Program-made: the position numbers and the translations under genes | Source of the DNA: Cyclina sinensis | Taxonomy: Eukaryota > Mollusca > Bivalvia > Venerida > Veneridae | Direction of reading: 5' to 3' | DNA length: 64,000 nt | Assembly (NCBI GenBank): GCA_012932295.1 | Contig: JAAONU010000014.1 | Coordinates: 36,673,977-36,737,976, forward strand | The notes under the pieces: generated by a model | What the model saw: only the letters and a program-made list of their open reading frames with translations | Database searches by the model: none | What the model was told of the DNA's origin: nothing | Part shown: in pieces, positions 47,400-59,586 of the stretch | Position numbering within the stretch: position 1 is the first letter of the stretch | Layout of the letters: every line of letters starts with the position of its first letter

Positions 47400-49315
47400 A
47401 GGATTGGTTCTGAAATATAGTTGGGGACGTGTTCATCAAGCTATGTTTTTTCTAGAAATGTAGCCTATGATTTTACTGCTTGACAGTGTCGACGACAATT
47501 AATGGGGAAAAAAGCAATTGTTTAAAGAAACTATTTCTTCTTAAACGTTTTTTGCTTAAACTTCCTTTGCTTCCTTTTACGACTCCACAAAAATGTTTGA
47601 ACTGGTTCGCTTTGATGAACGTTGAAACTTGGATTATGGGAGATAGAAAATTGAAAGCCTGTGAAACAAAGCCTCGTGTAATTTCATTTGTTTCATGTTC
47701 CACTGATATATGACAAAAGCACCAGTTGTAGCGATTGACGTCGCATTTCAATGTGAATTTACCTAAAACATTTCCAATTCACAGGGGCCTGGGTTGTAAC
47801 CTTAGCTTTGGCATAATCTGTAGAAACATTACGTAAAAAAACAAAATAGCTTTTAATCGTATCATAATTTTGCCGATGATTTCGGAATTAAAAGCGATTT
47901 TTTTTTCTTATACTAAATACATTACTGTGTTACTTTAAAGTCATGACGTGCCAATATTTTCATGATAACAAAATAAATTCTACTGATGCATTTTTTTCAT
48001 AGCTGGTGCTGTATGCCCAAATTCAATACAAAAATAAAATGAAATGGGTGTCAGTTTAAGATTCAAGAGGACAGATTCTAAATGTTGAAGGTCAACTCTT
48101 CTCTGTGCACACGTGCAAACCGTGCTTGAATGATAACAATTTCATCTAAACAATACATGTAGACGATAAATTTTATTTTTGGACAGATGCCAGTCGCGGT
48201 ATTTCTTAAATTTTATGGTAGCGTATTATCATGAATCATGCAACGACTTTTGTTTTCGTTAAAAATGCTTCGTTTATTTTCTTTTTCTCAACAACAAATC
48301 TAGTTAGGCTGTCTAAATTTCTAAGAATATCTGATACTGATTAGCTTAGCAAATACAAACCACCAAGTCAAATGTTTTACTAAATCTTTCACCACTAGTC
48401 AAAAAAGACAGTAAGTGCATCCTATATAAAATGAGATTATATTTTTTGTAAAAATCTTATTTAAATCTGTTCATAAAAATGAATAAACTGCATAATCGAT
48501 TTATTTTTCCTTGCAAAAATCTTTTTAGGAACAGAAGAAGATATCTACCTCTCCACCAAAATTATTAACATGTGGCTGAAACACGAAGTACTTTCGCTAC
48601 ATGATATTGAAAACTCAAATTGTTTTCAAGCCCCTGTGGTGTGTAACCATTTGAAACTGTACAGCAGAGTCAGAGACTAGTTCTTTAAGTAATTTGCTTT
48701 TAATTTGATTAGTCTGAGTGCCTTTTATGTTCGGCTCAACACCTCAGCTCTCGTGTTATTTTGTAATGGATTGCCCGTGCCTTTCTCTAACGTCCCTATT
48801 TCTCCGAGCTTTTTTCATTGTTGTGTGGTTTTGATGTTTTAAGGCATGCTCTGTCACATTGAATAATATTAAAATTGCTGTACATGGTGAGCCGAAAACT
48901 GTTTTAGAGAACTCGTATGTTTTTAGATGTATGCTTATTGGGAACATCATGTTAAGTGATCAAAACCAAAATTAGAACCTGTTAATCACAAAAGGTATGG
49001 CGTTTTTATCATCACAGTAATCAAGATAATGCAAGTATATCGTGTAAAGCTGGGGTAAAAAAAGTTTTCTCCATATCTGGTTAATGTTTACGGTCCCAAA
49101 CGCGAGCCCGTAGGACAGAAAGAAAAGATAACAATTTCAAAGAAAGGGGCACTCTGTATGGATTACAATCGTTTCTTGACACTGGCTGAATGTGGCTGTC
49201 ATGTTCAACTTGGAGAATTATCTGGACTCCACTTTTTTTTCAATTTATTCGAGTTAATTTCGCGATTGTGGCGACTGACCACATGATGAAAGCATTCTTG
49301 AGAATTTATTTATGT
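47400..49315. other. No confident gene; one possible terminal exon
   Basis: Short ORFs only. At 48529-48579 a short open run (EQKKISTSPPKLLTCG, then tga) follows 'aaaatctttttag' and would fit in phase 0 after segment B (40708-41033). Too short to call a gene. Confidence 0.25.
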
Positions 49316-49319
49316 TGTG

Positions 49320-49518
49320 GGAGATACGATATATAACGAGTGTATCACATTCCAGTGACATCCCTGGTTCTTTTTCATGTTCAGTGGGTAGCATCCATAT
49401 ATGGCGACCTCGGTTTAATGTCTCATTCGCCAGACATTTGATAACTGCAGAACGGGGAATCAAACTTACGACTCCCTGAATATACGGCTGTAGCGTTTCC
49501 CCTAGACCACCGATGCGC
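49320..49518 (-). repeat. SINE family B, 3'-short copy
   Basis: 'cattccagtgacatccctgg', 'gcgacctcggtttaatgtct' and head 'gcgtttcccctagaccaccg' on the plus strand. Confidence 0.7.
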
Positions 49519-50670
49519 TACATTCGGATTTCGGTTCCTAGATAGTAAAGTAAATAGGAATATCCGGATTCCGGTACAGTCCTTGCTTTTATCCTTTTTT
49601 TCACGTCGCATTTCAGCTTACCTCCGTCCCCTAAGATATCCGTACTCAAGCTAACGGGAAAATCCGTGTATTCCAGATTTATTTGCTGTCTGTACATATT
49701 AGGAATTCCTAGATTCTATATGGATTAAATCGACTGGGGGTCGTGATATTCCTGTCTTGTTCAATAGTCTTGATATAATATCCAGAGAATTGTGAGGTGT
49801 GAGGTGAAAGTTGTGAAACACTGTTTGGTATTTCATAAGCTTGGTCAAGTATTAGGTGTACAGAGGTTATATGTAAGACATCCAATCTTCAGATTTCTGT
49901 GCGGAAAAATGAAGTGACAGAAGAAATATATATAAGAAATTATTCGTGCTGTATCGGTATAAATGCGTAAAACTGACCCAAAAAGAGAGACTTGAATATT
50001 TAAGAATAGAAGTCAAAAGGCCGTTTGTATTGACTATTTTAACCCTGTAGAAAGATGGCTTTTCTCATATTCAGTCAATTGTTCTTAGTGCAGAATGAAA
50101 AAAAAAAGGTTTTTTGACAAAAAAGTGATTAGATAAAACGGTTATTTTTTCGGAAATGCAGAAACAACTTTTTCTCTCTTTTTTTTTAATTTTTCAGATT
50201 TTTTCCCCCTTTTCGATAATCCGGGGTTTTTTTTCTTTCAGAATTTTCCAAAAGGAAGCGCGACTGACCATTTCTAAATTTGTTTAGGTCTGAAGTAGTA
50301 TTAATCTTCGGAAGAAGGGGAGACTTGACAAATACCATTAAAGATTGGAACACAGTTGCAGTTCTTTGAACGTCATAAATTATTAAACGAAACAGTATAA
50401 GAATTACTTTTGGACCCCAATGACCAAAATGTAAGCAGAGAAAAAGCCTCTAATCTGTTCCATTTCAAAAAGAAATTTCAATGAGAAAGATTTGCATGAA
50501 GTGTTTCTGTAGTAAAAGAAATGTTGAATTTACACGTTAAAGCTGTAAATAGGGGTTTAGTCACTATTTTTTTCTACCGATGTTTTCATCGCACTCATTG
50601 TTTCCAAGTTTGGGGGTGGCATAAAATGAACAAGTAAAATTCCATCTATAGGAATACAAGTATTATATAG

Positions 50671-50860
50671 TTGGTACTGGATGTATGGCAGACATCCCCT
50701 GAAGAGTTAACATAATTATTTTAGGCAATAAGGGATAGTGCAAGATACAAAAAGTATCCCATACAAGAGACACCCCTGAATCTTTTACTATTAACGTATC
50801 TTCAAACCTCAGTTTAACGTCTCATCTAAAAGACAAGAACCATTGGGCCACTGTTTCGCC
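50671..50860 (-). repeat. SINE family B copy lacking the B-box region
   Basis: 'tggcagacatcccctgaaga', 'gatagtgcaagatacaaaaa' and 'tcagtttaacgtctcatcta', then directly 'ccattgggccactg'. The centre of the tRNA-like head is deleted. Confidence 0.65.
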
Positions 50861-53800
50861 CCAGATTCAAGCAAAAATCTCAACTTATTTCAATAAATAA
50901 CGGTGAGCTGTAAGACTATTTTCAGACGTTTTCTGAAAAAGAGTGTTCCTACACTTTTAATAACTAGGTCCAAAATAAACAACAAAGTTCCATGTCAATG
51001 GTACTTAAGAATTTTTATTTGATTTAACAAATGGAAAATATATAAAAACAGTCAACAAAATAAATACATTGAACCATGTTTACAAAAACACATATGCATT
51101 TTACGTGAGAAATTTAAAACAAATCAATTCTTCATTGCTGTATAATGCGTAATAATGCTTTGAACTAAAGATTCTGATAAAGAAAGTCCCTACAGCCTTG
51201 CCCTGTCAAAAAGGGGCATAAATTCATAAGTTTATCTATATATATAATACATTACAGATATATGTTTGTGGATTACTTATAGATGAATTCTGAAATTGAT
51301 ATAAACAATACAGATTTGAAATACATGTAAATAAAATTAATATTGTTATTTTTATTACTATTATGAATAAGCTCTATTTTGAGTGGCCTGTTGAAGTACA
51401 TATATAGATACATATATTCAAATAGCTCGTTGTCACTCAAGGTCAACCTTCATTAAAGTGTTATAGCTCTATGTTAATGGATGCCCATAAGTTTATAATC
51501 CAAATTTTGTTTTTTAAATTTACACTGGAAGATGATTCGTCACGTGATGAATTTTATAGACAAATATTTGTTTAAAAAAAAAGAGAAATCAAATCATACT
51601 ACTAGTATAACATATCAAATTTTGTAAACTTAATATACACTTTTAGATTTTCAGTTTCCTCAGGATTCTGTTTAAGCTTTTACTTCATGAGCGAAAAAAC
51701 TTACAGCAACACTTCTATAAAAGCAGAGAATTGTAAAAAGACAAGAATATTTGAGCCAGCAGAAATTTCTACCCTCCAAATTATTTAGTTCTACTTCAGT
51801 ACTTTACTGCGTTTAGTGAACGAAAATATAACTTTTAAAGTTCATAGTTCAGGGTTCAATGCTCTGAAGTTTCAAGATGAACTTTTTGAAAAGCTGCCCA
51901 AATTTACAGACTGTCGGCTGAGTAAAGATTTTCTTTCTTTTATCCTTCTACAAGTTGAAATCAGGGCGATTCCTTTAAGAAAATCCATACAAATACATGT
52001 AAAATGTTTGATAGAGCTGTCTTATGCACAAATGTTTTCCTGAAAACAAAATCATCTTGTGTTTTTGGAAACTTCAATCTCGATTATTTATGAAAAGCAA
52101 GATTCAGTCTGACTTGAATTGCATGAAGCAAAAAGGATATATATTTTACTGATATGATAATGATTGATGACAATGATGATAATGATGATGACAAAGTTGT
52201 TGATTGGGATGATGATGGTCGAATGCTGATGATTACAACGATAATGACGACGACGACGATGATGATGATAGGTATGATGTTGGTCGGGATGATGATGATG
52301 ATGTGTAACTCCATGTACTAGGAAAATGAATGATCCACTTTGTGATTTGAACAAACATTCTACAATTAAAAGAATTCAAAAACAAAAATGTTGAAACTAA
52401 TCAAACGAACTTAAAGATATTATCTCTTTGAGGAAAAAATCTGAAATATTATTTCATTGTTAAAACAAATACACTTTAGTACATATTCTATGCTTTGACA
52501 TTTACAAGTAAATTACATATGGATTAAATAAAAAGAAAAGATTAAAATCCTAAAGATATATTTTAAAGAAAAAAAGTTAAGGGCTGGATTGTCTTTTTGT
52601 ATAACGGATATACATTTTTTTTAAATGACCTACTGAAATGTTGTGTTAGAAATACTGAGAAAAAAATCTCTCTTTTTTCCACTTTTGATCATACAGAGAC
52701 ACAAAAAGGCATAGTCAGGTAAGTTTCGTTGTGACTTTAAAATCAAACTGGATTTAAAAACTCCTGAGATCGTAAACGTAACATCAACCAAAAGATAGAC
52801 CTTGACCTTTGTGATGTTGACTTTAATACGACAATGCGGTACACACATGACATGTGGCGATTATTTTTCAAATAGTTCTTCACAAATATTTCACTTTTTT
52901 TTTAGTCCCCTCCTCCTAGATTTTATATGGAAAAACAGATAAACTGTATTCTCTCACAAGCCTGGGCCTATAGTAAAGACTTAAAACAGTTCCCTAGGTC
53001 CAGTCTTACCACGTAAAGAGAAAAAAATCTACATTTATATTTTGCCCTTTGCAGACATCTATCTATGTCACTGACTGGGACTTTTCTTCTCTGTCAGAAA
53101 CCCATCCTTTTACAAGAAAATATTAAACAGACTAGAGTTTTATGTTCCTGACTTGTAGAATGACCAGATATATTATAAATGAAGAGTGTTGTAAACTAAA
53201 CAAAAAGTTGATCATAGTAGAACCATAACTTTCTCTCTTTTCGAAATGAACGATCCGGACTTACGAACGCAAAATGTGTCACTTTGTTGCGTTAGACATT
53301 GTACATACCCTTAAAGAATTGCTAATAAATGTAAATATATGTTTAAAAATGAATAAATGCATGTATGGGTTGCAATGTCAGAAAATGAGAATGATTTGTT
53401 TTACAAGCATATTCATTTCGTGTCCCAAAATCGATAGACGGTGCTAATTTCTGTAAATTAACACAACGTAGAAGCTTCCAGTCTCTTCATTTTATGTAGA
53501 GCAGATGTTTTTGTTCAAGAGTTGTAACAGTGTATCAATTTCTCCCTAGTTTTAATTTGTTGTGCATTAGAAACTAGACTGTCTTATTGATTAGATTGTG
53601 TCTTTTGATTGGCTGTACAAAAATCTTTTATCTCTCGTATTTTACTCATGTATATGAATGAAGAAGTTGTAATATATAATACATGTTTATTGAAGATTTA
53701 CTCAACTGACGAGTCAAGTCATGGAACTGTAGCTGTCTGTTTTTTTGCGTAAAAATGGTATGAATGCGCAATACATCTCTATTAAACAAATTATGCACAG

Positions 53801-54713
53801 TGTAGGGGACATACCGTAAAATTTATCGACGATTTACAGCATATCTATGTTACTGGCGCCTTCACTATAGAATTAAGAAATTACTGATAATTTAAAAAAG
53901 AACGTATGTTCAAAAACAACAAATTAAGGCTTTAAGACACTTAGAAAGTGTTCAACTAAAATAATTTTTCTGGCCAAATATGGTATTACAACAATCTTAT
54001 ATAAAGACAAACGTAAGTGTATTCAATTTAACTGTTGTACTTTGAATTAATGACTGACACTTTGACAAAAGGTAATTAATTATTCATTACTTACTTGACT
54101 TTAAGTAAAAATGGGTTACTCTAGATTTTAGAGTATGCCTCTTTGCTAAAATGTAGCCTACTTGTATCAAAACCTCTGTGTGTAAACAGACTTAACGATA
54201 GCCGCTGTATTTCAAAAAAATATATTTGAAACAAAGTTTTCAAAAAAAAGATAAATAAAAATAAATAAATAGATAATATAAATATCGTTTCAAAGAAATC
54301 CGTGTTATGAAAACGTATATTTAATATTCATTATCAGACGTTGAGCTAAACAACCAGAATGGTAGAAGCAATTTTAAAGCGTAAGTTCCTGTTCGTACAA
54401 CAGAAACACTGAAACAGGTATTTAAAATGTACATTTAAATATTTAATGATCACATGACATTTTAAGAAAGTCACGTGACAAGATACGAAAATAAAACAAA
54501 ACAAAACAATCACGTGATTGCACTTGCCATTGCACATTACAAAATAAATAAAATTTGACAAATAATTTGATTGTTTCGTATTTACACTGGTATGAAAAAT
54601 ATGTACAGGGTGATCATTGCATCATTTGCATTAAGGATAAAATCTCGCGATAAAATTCGTTATTTAATCTATTAATATCCATGTATAATCTCTAAACCGT
54701 TCCCTCCACTAGT
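50861..54713. other. Region 3' of POU4F, including a (GAT)n tract
   Basis: On the minus strand this follows the POU4F stop and should include its 3' UTR. Many tttatt words (AATAAA on the minus strand) prevent choosing a poly(A) site. A (gat)n/(gac)n tract lies at 52155-52305. No other coding region is supported. Confidence 0.4.
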
Positions 54714-57700
54714 TCAATGTCCAGAGACGGCTGAAAATTTCATTCTCTTTTGTTTCTGTCTCTGATTACAAAACCAAACACGCACCACATTTTTCTTCAA
54801 GTCAAGTTTTTCTGCAATTTGAGCAATTTTCTCACCCGACGGACGAGGTTGCACAGCAAAATATGCCTCAAGCGAGCGTTTCTCAGGCGCGGCAATAGAT
54901 GTCCTTTTTCTCTTTTTATCTGCCGCGGAGATAAGTCCATTTTGCTCGGCTTCTTTCTTTTCACGTGCAGCCTTCTCGGCTTCCTCCAACCAAGTTTGCA
55001 AAATCGGTTTTAATGCAATCATATTATTATGACTAAGTGTAAGAGATTCGAACCTGCAAATTGTACTTTGACTCAGACACCCTACACCTGGTAACTTAAG
55101 ATTTGCCAAAGCGGAGCCGACGTCGGCCTGAGTCACACCAAGTTTAATCCGCCGTTGTTTGAATCTCTCAGCAAAAGCTTCAAGTTCTCGTGGGTCACAC
55201 TCGGTATCGTGCATAGGGTGGTGGACCTGATGATGTGGGGGCATGTTGTGTGGATGCGGATGGTTCATAGGGGCCTGATGGTGTGTGTACATAGGTGGGT
55301 ACATCTGGTGATGGTTGTGATGCGAACTGGGCGGGGCCATGTTGTGATGGTCGGGCATCCCTGGAAGTGGCATGCCGGTATTTGTGGTCAGCTGGTCCAA
55401 CATTGAGTCTGATGGGCCAAAAGATGGCGGCCCGTGCATCTGCATCTGTTGCCTAGATGGGCCCGACTGGTGCATGCCCAAATCGCCGGCTGTATGGCCA
55501 TACAGGCCGTCGTGTTTCATTGTATGTTGTGGAGATTTTGATATGTCCACGGCGGCCAGGGCCTCGGCCCGGGCCAACAATCCATCCTCAAAGCCACCAA
55601 AGAAGTTCCCCTGAAAATAGAAAATGTACACTTACTAAACTGAAGTTTGGTACAATGTGCTAGTCTAAATATTTTGTTTAGTGACAAAGATATTGCCTTT
55701 TGATTACCAGCGCGCAGTTTATACCATGCAACAGTGAACACAGTTTTTTAAGAAATAACTTTTTGCAACTGGTCAGTATTTCAGTAACTGAAAATACTTA
55801 CCAAATAATCGGTTTTAATGAATACACAAAAGTGTGTATTGGAAAAAAAACAAATTGGCAACCATTTTATTAATTTAATTGTATGCTATGAAAAATATAA
55901 TCAGTATTTTATTTTTATTTACCACTTTTTTGAGTGGGGTGAATATATGCCCGAAAGGTATACTAGTGAAACATTTATTCATTTATCATTTGGAAATATT
56001 TGCCTATCTTTTTTCAACTTCTGAACTTGTTTTGAAAAAAGGAAATTAATTGTATTTTAATATGAAACATAAAATGTATGGTTTTTATCAAAACAAACAA
56101 ATATGATACCTAAGTGTTTTATATGACACTTCTATCATTTCTAAATCCGACACTTTTTACAGACCTAAATACAAATACACTCCTCAGATAATTATTTGAT
56201 CAATTCATACAATATCGTATAAAAAAACAAACGTAAAAATGCATGCAAGATTACAGCTGATTGGTTTATAATTAACGCGAAACGAGACGGGATCTGTAAT
56301 GAAATAAAACCGGTTCGATGAAGGTCGCTATAATTACAAAATATGATGTTTAATCAATATAGCAATCGACCCGACAAAAATGCTGAATATTTCCACCTTT
56401 ATTTGGTCACGCGAAAAATATTTCATGCAACATATGTTTTGCAAAACGTGCGCGTTTTTTTGAGATCTATTTTTTGTTAAAATTGTTTAAACTGTACAGC
56501 CTTTGAAAAGCGAGGACAGCAAAAATATGAAAACCGAATATAGATCAAAAGAAAAAATGTATAAGGGTTTTATTTTCAAAAAAAGCTGTTGTGTAATATG
56601 AATTGTTAAAATGCAATAAAAATATTTTACTACTATGGTTCAAGTGTACAGACTTGCGAAACAAACATAGGTCCGAAATAAAATGTCTTTTTTCGGAATG
56701 AACTTGTAATTCTAACCAATATTGTGCTCAAAAATTACATGTTCTGATTTCAAACATCACACAAGACGAGACAAATTACATTTCATAAATTCATTTAAGT
56801 AAAATTTATGATACTCGGTTAAAACGCTTTTTAACTGCTTTTGTACATAACTTTTTCACGCGCCGTGAAAATATATGACATTGTCTGCATCGTCTGTCAA
56901 GCACGAGCCGACAAAATTCGTCACTCTACATACGTTCTATTCAATTAAACAGGCAAAAAGTGACAAATTATCGAACCATCTCCAAATGTTCAGCAGTTTC
57001 TTTCACAAATGACTCCTTAAGTCACTGAATGTTTTAACCAAAATAAGCTTAAGACTGGCGTTTTATGCCGAGGTTGTTGACATGAAAAGAAATTAAAAAA
57101 ACTAGGAATGAAAAAAAAGAAAGAAAGAGAGAAAGAAAAACAAACAAATGAAGAGATTAGTTATAGAAATTGGAAAATATTATCTCAATACCTTATCAAA
57201 TTTAGTCACCATTTTTCATAAAATTTATACTTCGTGTCATTTGTTTGTCTATATGAATAAAATGGTTTGTTTTTGCTAATACTTTTGCTAAAACATTTTA
57301 AGCCATAACTTAAATCTAGCACGATTCAGAAAACATTATTTTATTGTTTCTTTAACAGATACATATTTCGTTTTTATCTCCTAATATTATACTTTTTATG
57401 CTTTATACTATTTCATATCAAAATTAACTGTAATAGTTGTTTCACATTTCTGCCGAAATGTGTTTTTAAAAGCCATCTAATATGAATTTAAAAATTTATG
57501 GGTCGTGCTTGTGGTATAAAATTGCTAAAAAAAAATCTTATGTGTGCAGTCAAAATATTTTTTTTTGTTGAAAATTTATCACGGTTTTTAAGGGAAAACA
57601 AAATGGCTTGGAATTACACAATTAATAATACGAAATTATTTAAATAAGAAGGAAAATGGATTTTCATCATCTATCACTTCTTGATCAAAGCTATAGGAAT

Positions 57701-58361
57701 CATAGAGTAAACTGATCCAATTCAAATTTAAATTTCATATTGAAATTTGGATTTAATATGATAATTTACCGTTATTTATTAATGAATAAATCATATATTC
57801 TTTCCAAGAACTGACGTTTTCCATTTTATTCCAGTACACAACTTAACGAAACAATTCAAGCAATTTGCATTCCTTTATAGAAATAACGAGAAAATCAATT
57901 AAAAAATTACCGTTGCAAGTTTAGTTTCATAGTTTAACAATCAGAATTGTCGCAACTCATTTAAAATCCTTTATTTTATTTAATACAGTCCTCGATGGTT
58001 GAGGTTCATGATCACAATGCTCGAGCCAAAGCTTCCAAGAAGATAAAACGCTACTTCATAAAATATGAAACAGCGCAAATAATGCCACAGTCGGTAGAGA
58101 ATAACTAATAAAGGTGATTAAAAAGCCGGTGCTGAATACGTTTTCATTTATTCATGAATCTGTAGACACGACAAAATTAGCTAGAAATCATTTCGTTTGT
58201 TTACAATTTCTGTGAGCAGAGTTAACCGTACGTACCGCTGATGACGTCATACATCTCATGCGTTCCGGGGGTCGGTACGGCGGGGAGTATCGCCCTGATA
58301 TATGTCCCGGGTTTAACGGGGGATGCATTCCTACACCAAAGCTTTGTTTCACAACGTCCAT
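54714..58361 (-). CDS. POU4F: POU class 4 (Brn-3) homeodomain transcription factor, two exons
   Basis: Exon 1 is 58361-58236 (42 codons, ending GCG|GTACGT). Exon 2 is 55610-54714 (298 codons, after ATTTTCAG|GGG). Both junctions are phase 0, giving 340 residues, normal for POU4. Exon 1 has FGVGMHPPL and PPERMRC, like the conserved POU-IV N-terminus. Exon 2 opens with GNFFGGFEDGLLARAEALAAVDI, the class IV signature. A His/Pro/Met-rich linker follows. The POU-specific domain (DPRELEAFAERFKQRRIKLG to LKPILQTWLEEAEKA, residues about 185-263) and POU homeodomain (KKRKRTSIAAPEKRSLEAYF to WFCNQRQKQKRMKF, about 277-335) are intact, with recognition helix VRVWFCNQRQ. Family knowledge: POU4 factors bind AT-rich octamer-like sites and specify sensory neurons in bilaterians. 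A stop lies in frame 9 nt upstream of the ATG. No other start was found. Confidence 0.95.
55611..58235 (-). other. Single intron of POU4F
   Basis: 2.6 kb, AT-rich, without SINEs, tandem arrays or transposon ORFs, in contrast to the LRRC74-like introns. Short ORFs here have no recognisable content. A purine-rich (aaag)n tract lies at about 57110-57145. Confidence 0.7.
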
Positions 58362-58561
58362 AGTATTTTAAACACTCACAAAAATGTATCCACTCTTTTC
58401 TTTCGAAATAATTATTTTTCTTAAAATCCAAAATGCAATTTTTAAGAAGTATCCGATTCTGTCTGAATTCTAAATGAGACTGCTATCAATACGGAAATGA
58501 ATATCGCTTTTTCCAATAGCGCTTCCATCAATGGAATTGCACCTGTTTTGGTCTCCACTAC

Positions 58562-58675
58562 CACGTGATCAAAACTTCATCGCCAATAATGGGGAGAAAT
58601 TCCCCGTTTCGACCAATCACACTGCCAGAAAATATCAGCTTCAGCGCTTTTCATATGGTTTCTGTTTAAATAGCA
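58562..58675 (-). promoter_or_regulatory. Putative POU4F promoter elements
   Basis: Upstream of the POU4F ATG lie CACGTG (58562-58567), two CCAAT words (58583, 58613), a near-palindrome ggggagaaattcccc (58591-58605) that loosely resembles a kappaB site, and on the minus strand gctatttaaac (58664-58674), TATA-like. All are single motif matches, so the start site is a guess. Confidence 0.3.
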
Positions 58676-59442
58676 GTTTTGTTAAACATATTTAAGTTAT
58701 AGTATTTCTATTCAAGAAATTATTTCGCGGCGACGTTTGAAGCAACCTGCAACCTGTTAGTTGGCTATTCTTTGATAATTTCTAATAATATAATTGCACA
58801 AAATTTTCACCCGAATGACAGATGTTAGGTGACTTACATCTGGCGGGTCAGTGGACTGTGACGGGTTTTCTCAACTTTTTACTATGACACCGGCTGTGTG
58901 TCGTCTGCTCCATGATTTTCTTACATCAAAATAATTGGATGGAAGTAATTTGCTTAATATTGTTACCGGCAAAGGTTCGATATTTATGGCCCCGTTTAAT
59001 TTTTGACGTCTATTATACTCTCATTAAGTTGTTTTAAAAGACATTTGTAACATTTTGATTTCGACTTTTTGTGATCCGATAGCATTTGCAATATGCGATG
59101 ATATCCAAGGTAGCCCGAGTGATAATAAAATGAACAAATCAGTCGAGAAAGAGAAATACACGGAGATGAAAATAAAATAATGAAAAAAATACACCTTTTA
59201 ACTGAATGGTGGTTTGTTCTGCAAGATTTACTAAAATTTTATTGAGAACTTTCATCTGTACACACAAAACTAAAGATATATCATCTCTTTGGATTGCACA
59301 GTTTATACAAAAAAAAAAGTTCGTAGTTATCTTATCATTCTAAAAATATTTTTATTACTTTAAGCTCTTTAAGTTATTTCTGTACAATTTATATATAGTA
59401 TAACTAAAATGTGTTGTGAATGTATATGCTTCATGTCTAAGT

Positions 59443-59586
59443 AACCTTCACACGGTATGCACGACAACCTTCACACGGTATGCACGACAACCTTCACACG
59501 GTATGCACGACAACCTTCACATGGTATGCACGACAACCTTCACACGGTATGCACGACAACCTGCACACTGTATGCACGACAACCTT
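59443..59586. repeat. 23-bp minisatellite, six copies
   Basis: Unit aaccttcacacggtatgc plus acgac at 59443, 59466, 59489, 59512, 59535 and 59558, then a truncated copy. Only the fourth (acatgg) and sixth (ctgcacactg) copies vary. Two overlapping plus-strand ORFs across it are by-products of the repeat. Confidence 0.95.

Noticed and set aside
52084..52354. Minus-strand Ile/His-rich ORFs
   Set aside because: They are translations of a (gat)n microsatellite.
55155..55663. Several plus-strand ORFs of 68-83 codons
   Set aside because: They are antisense shadows of the GC-richer POU4F exon 2.
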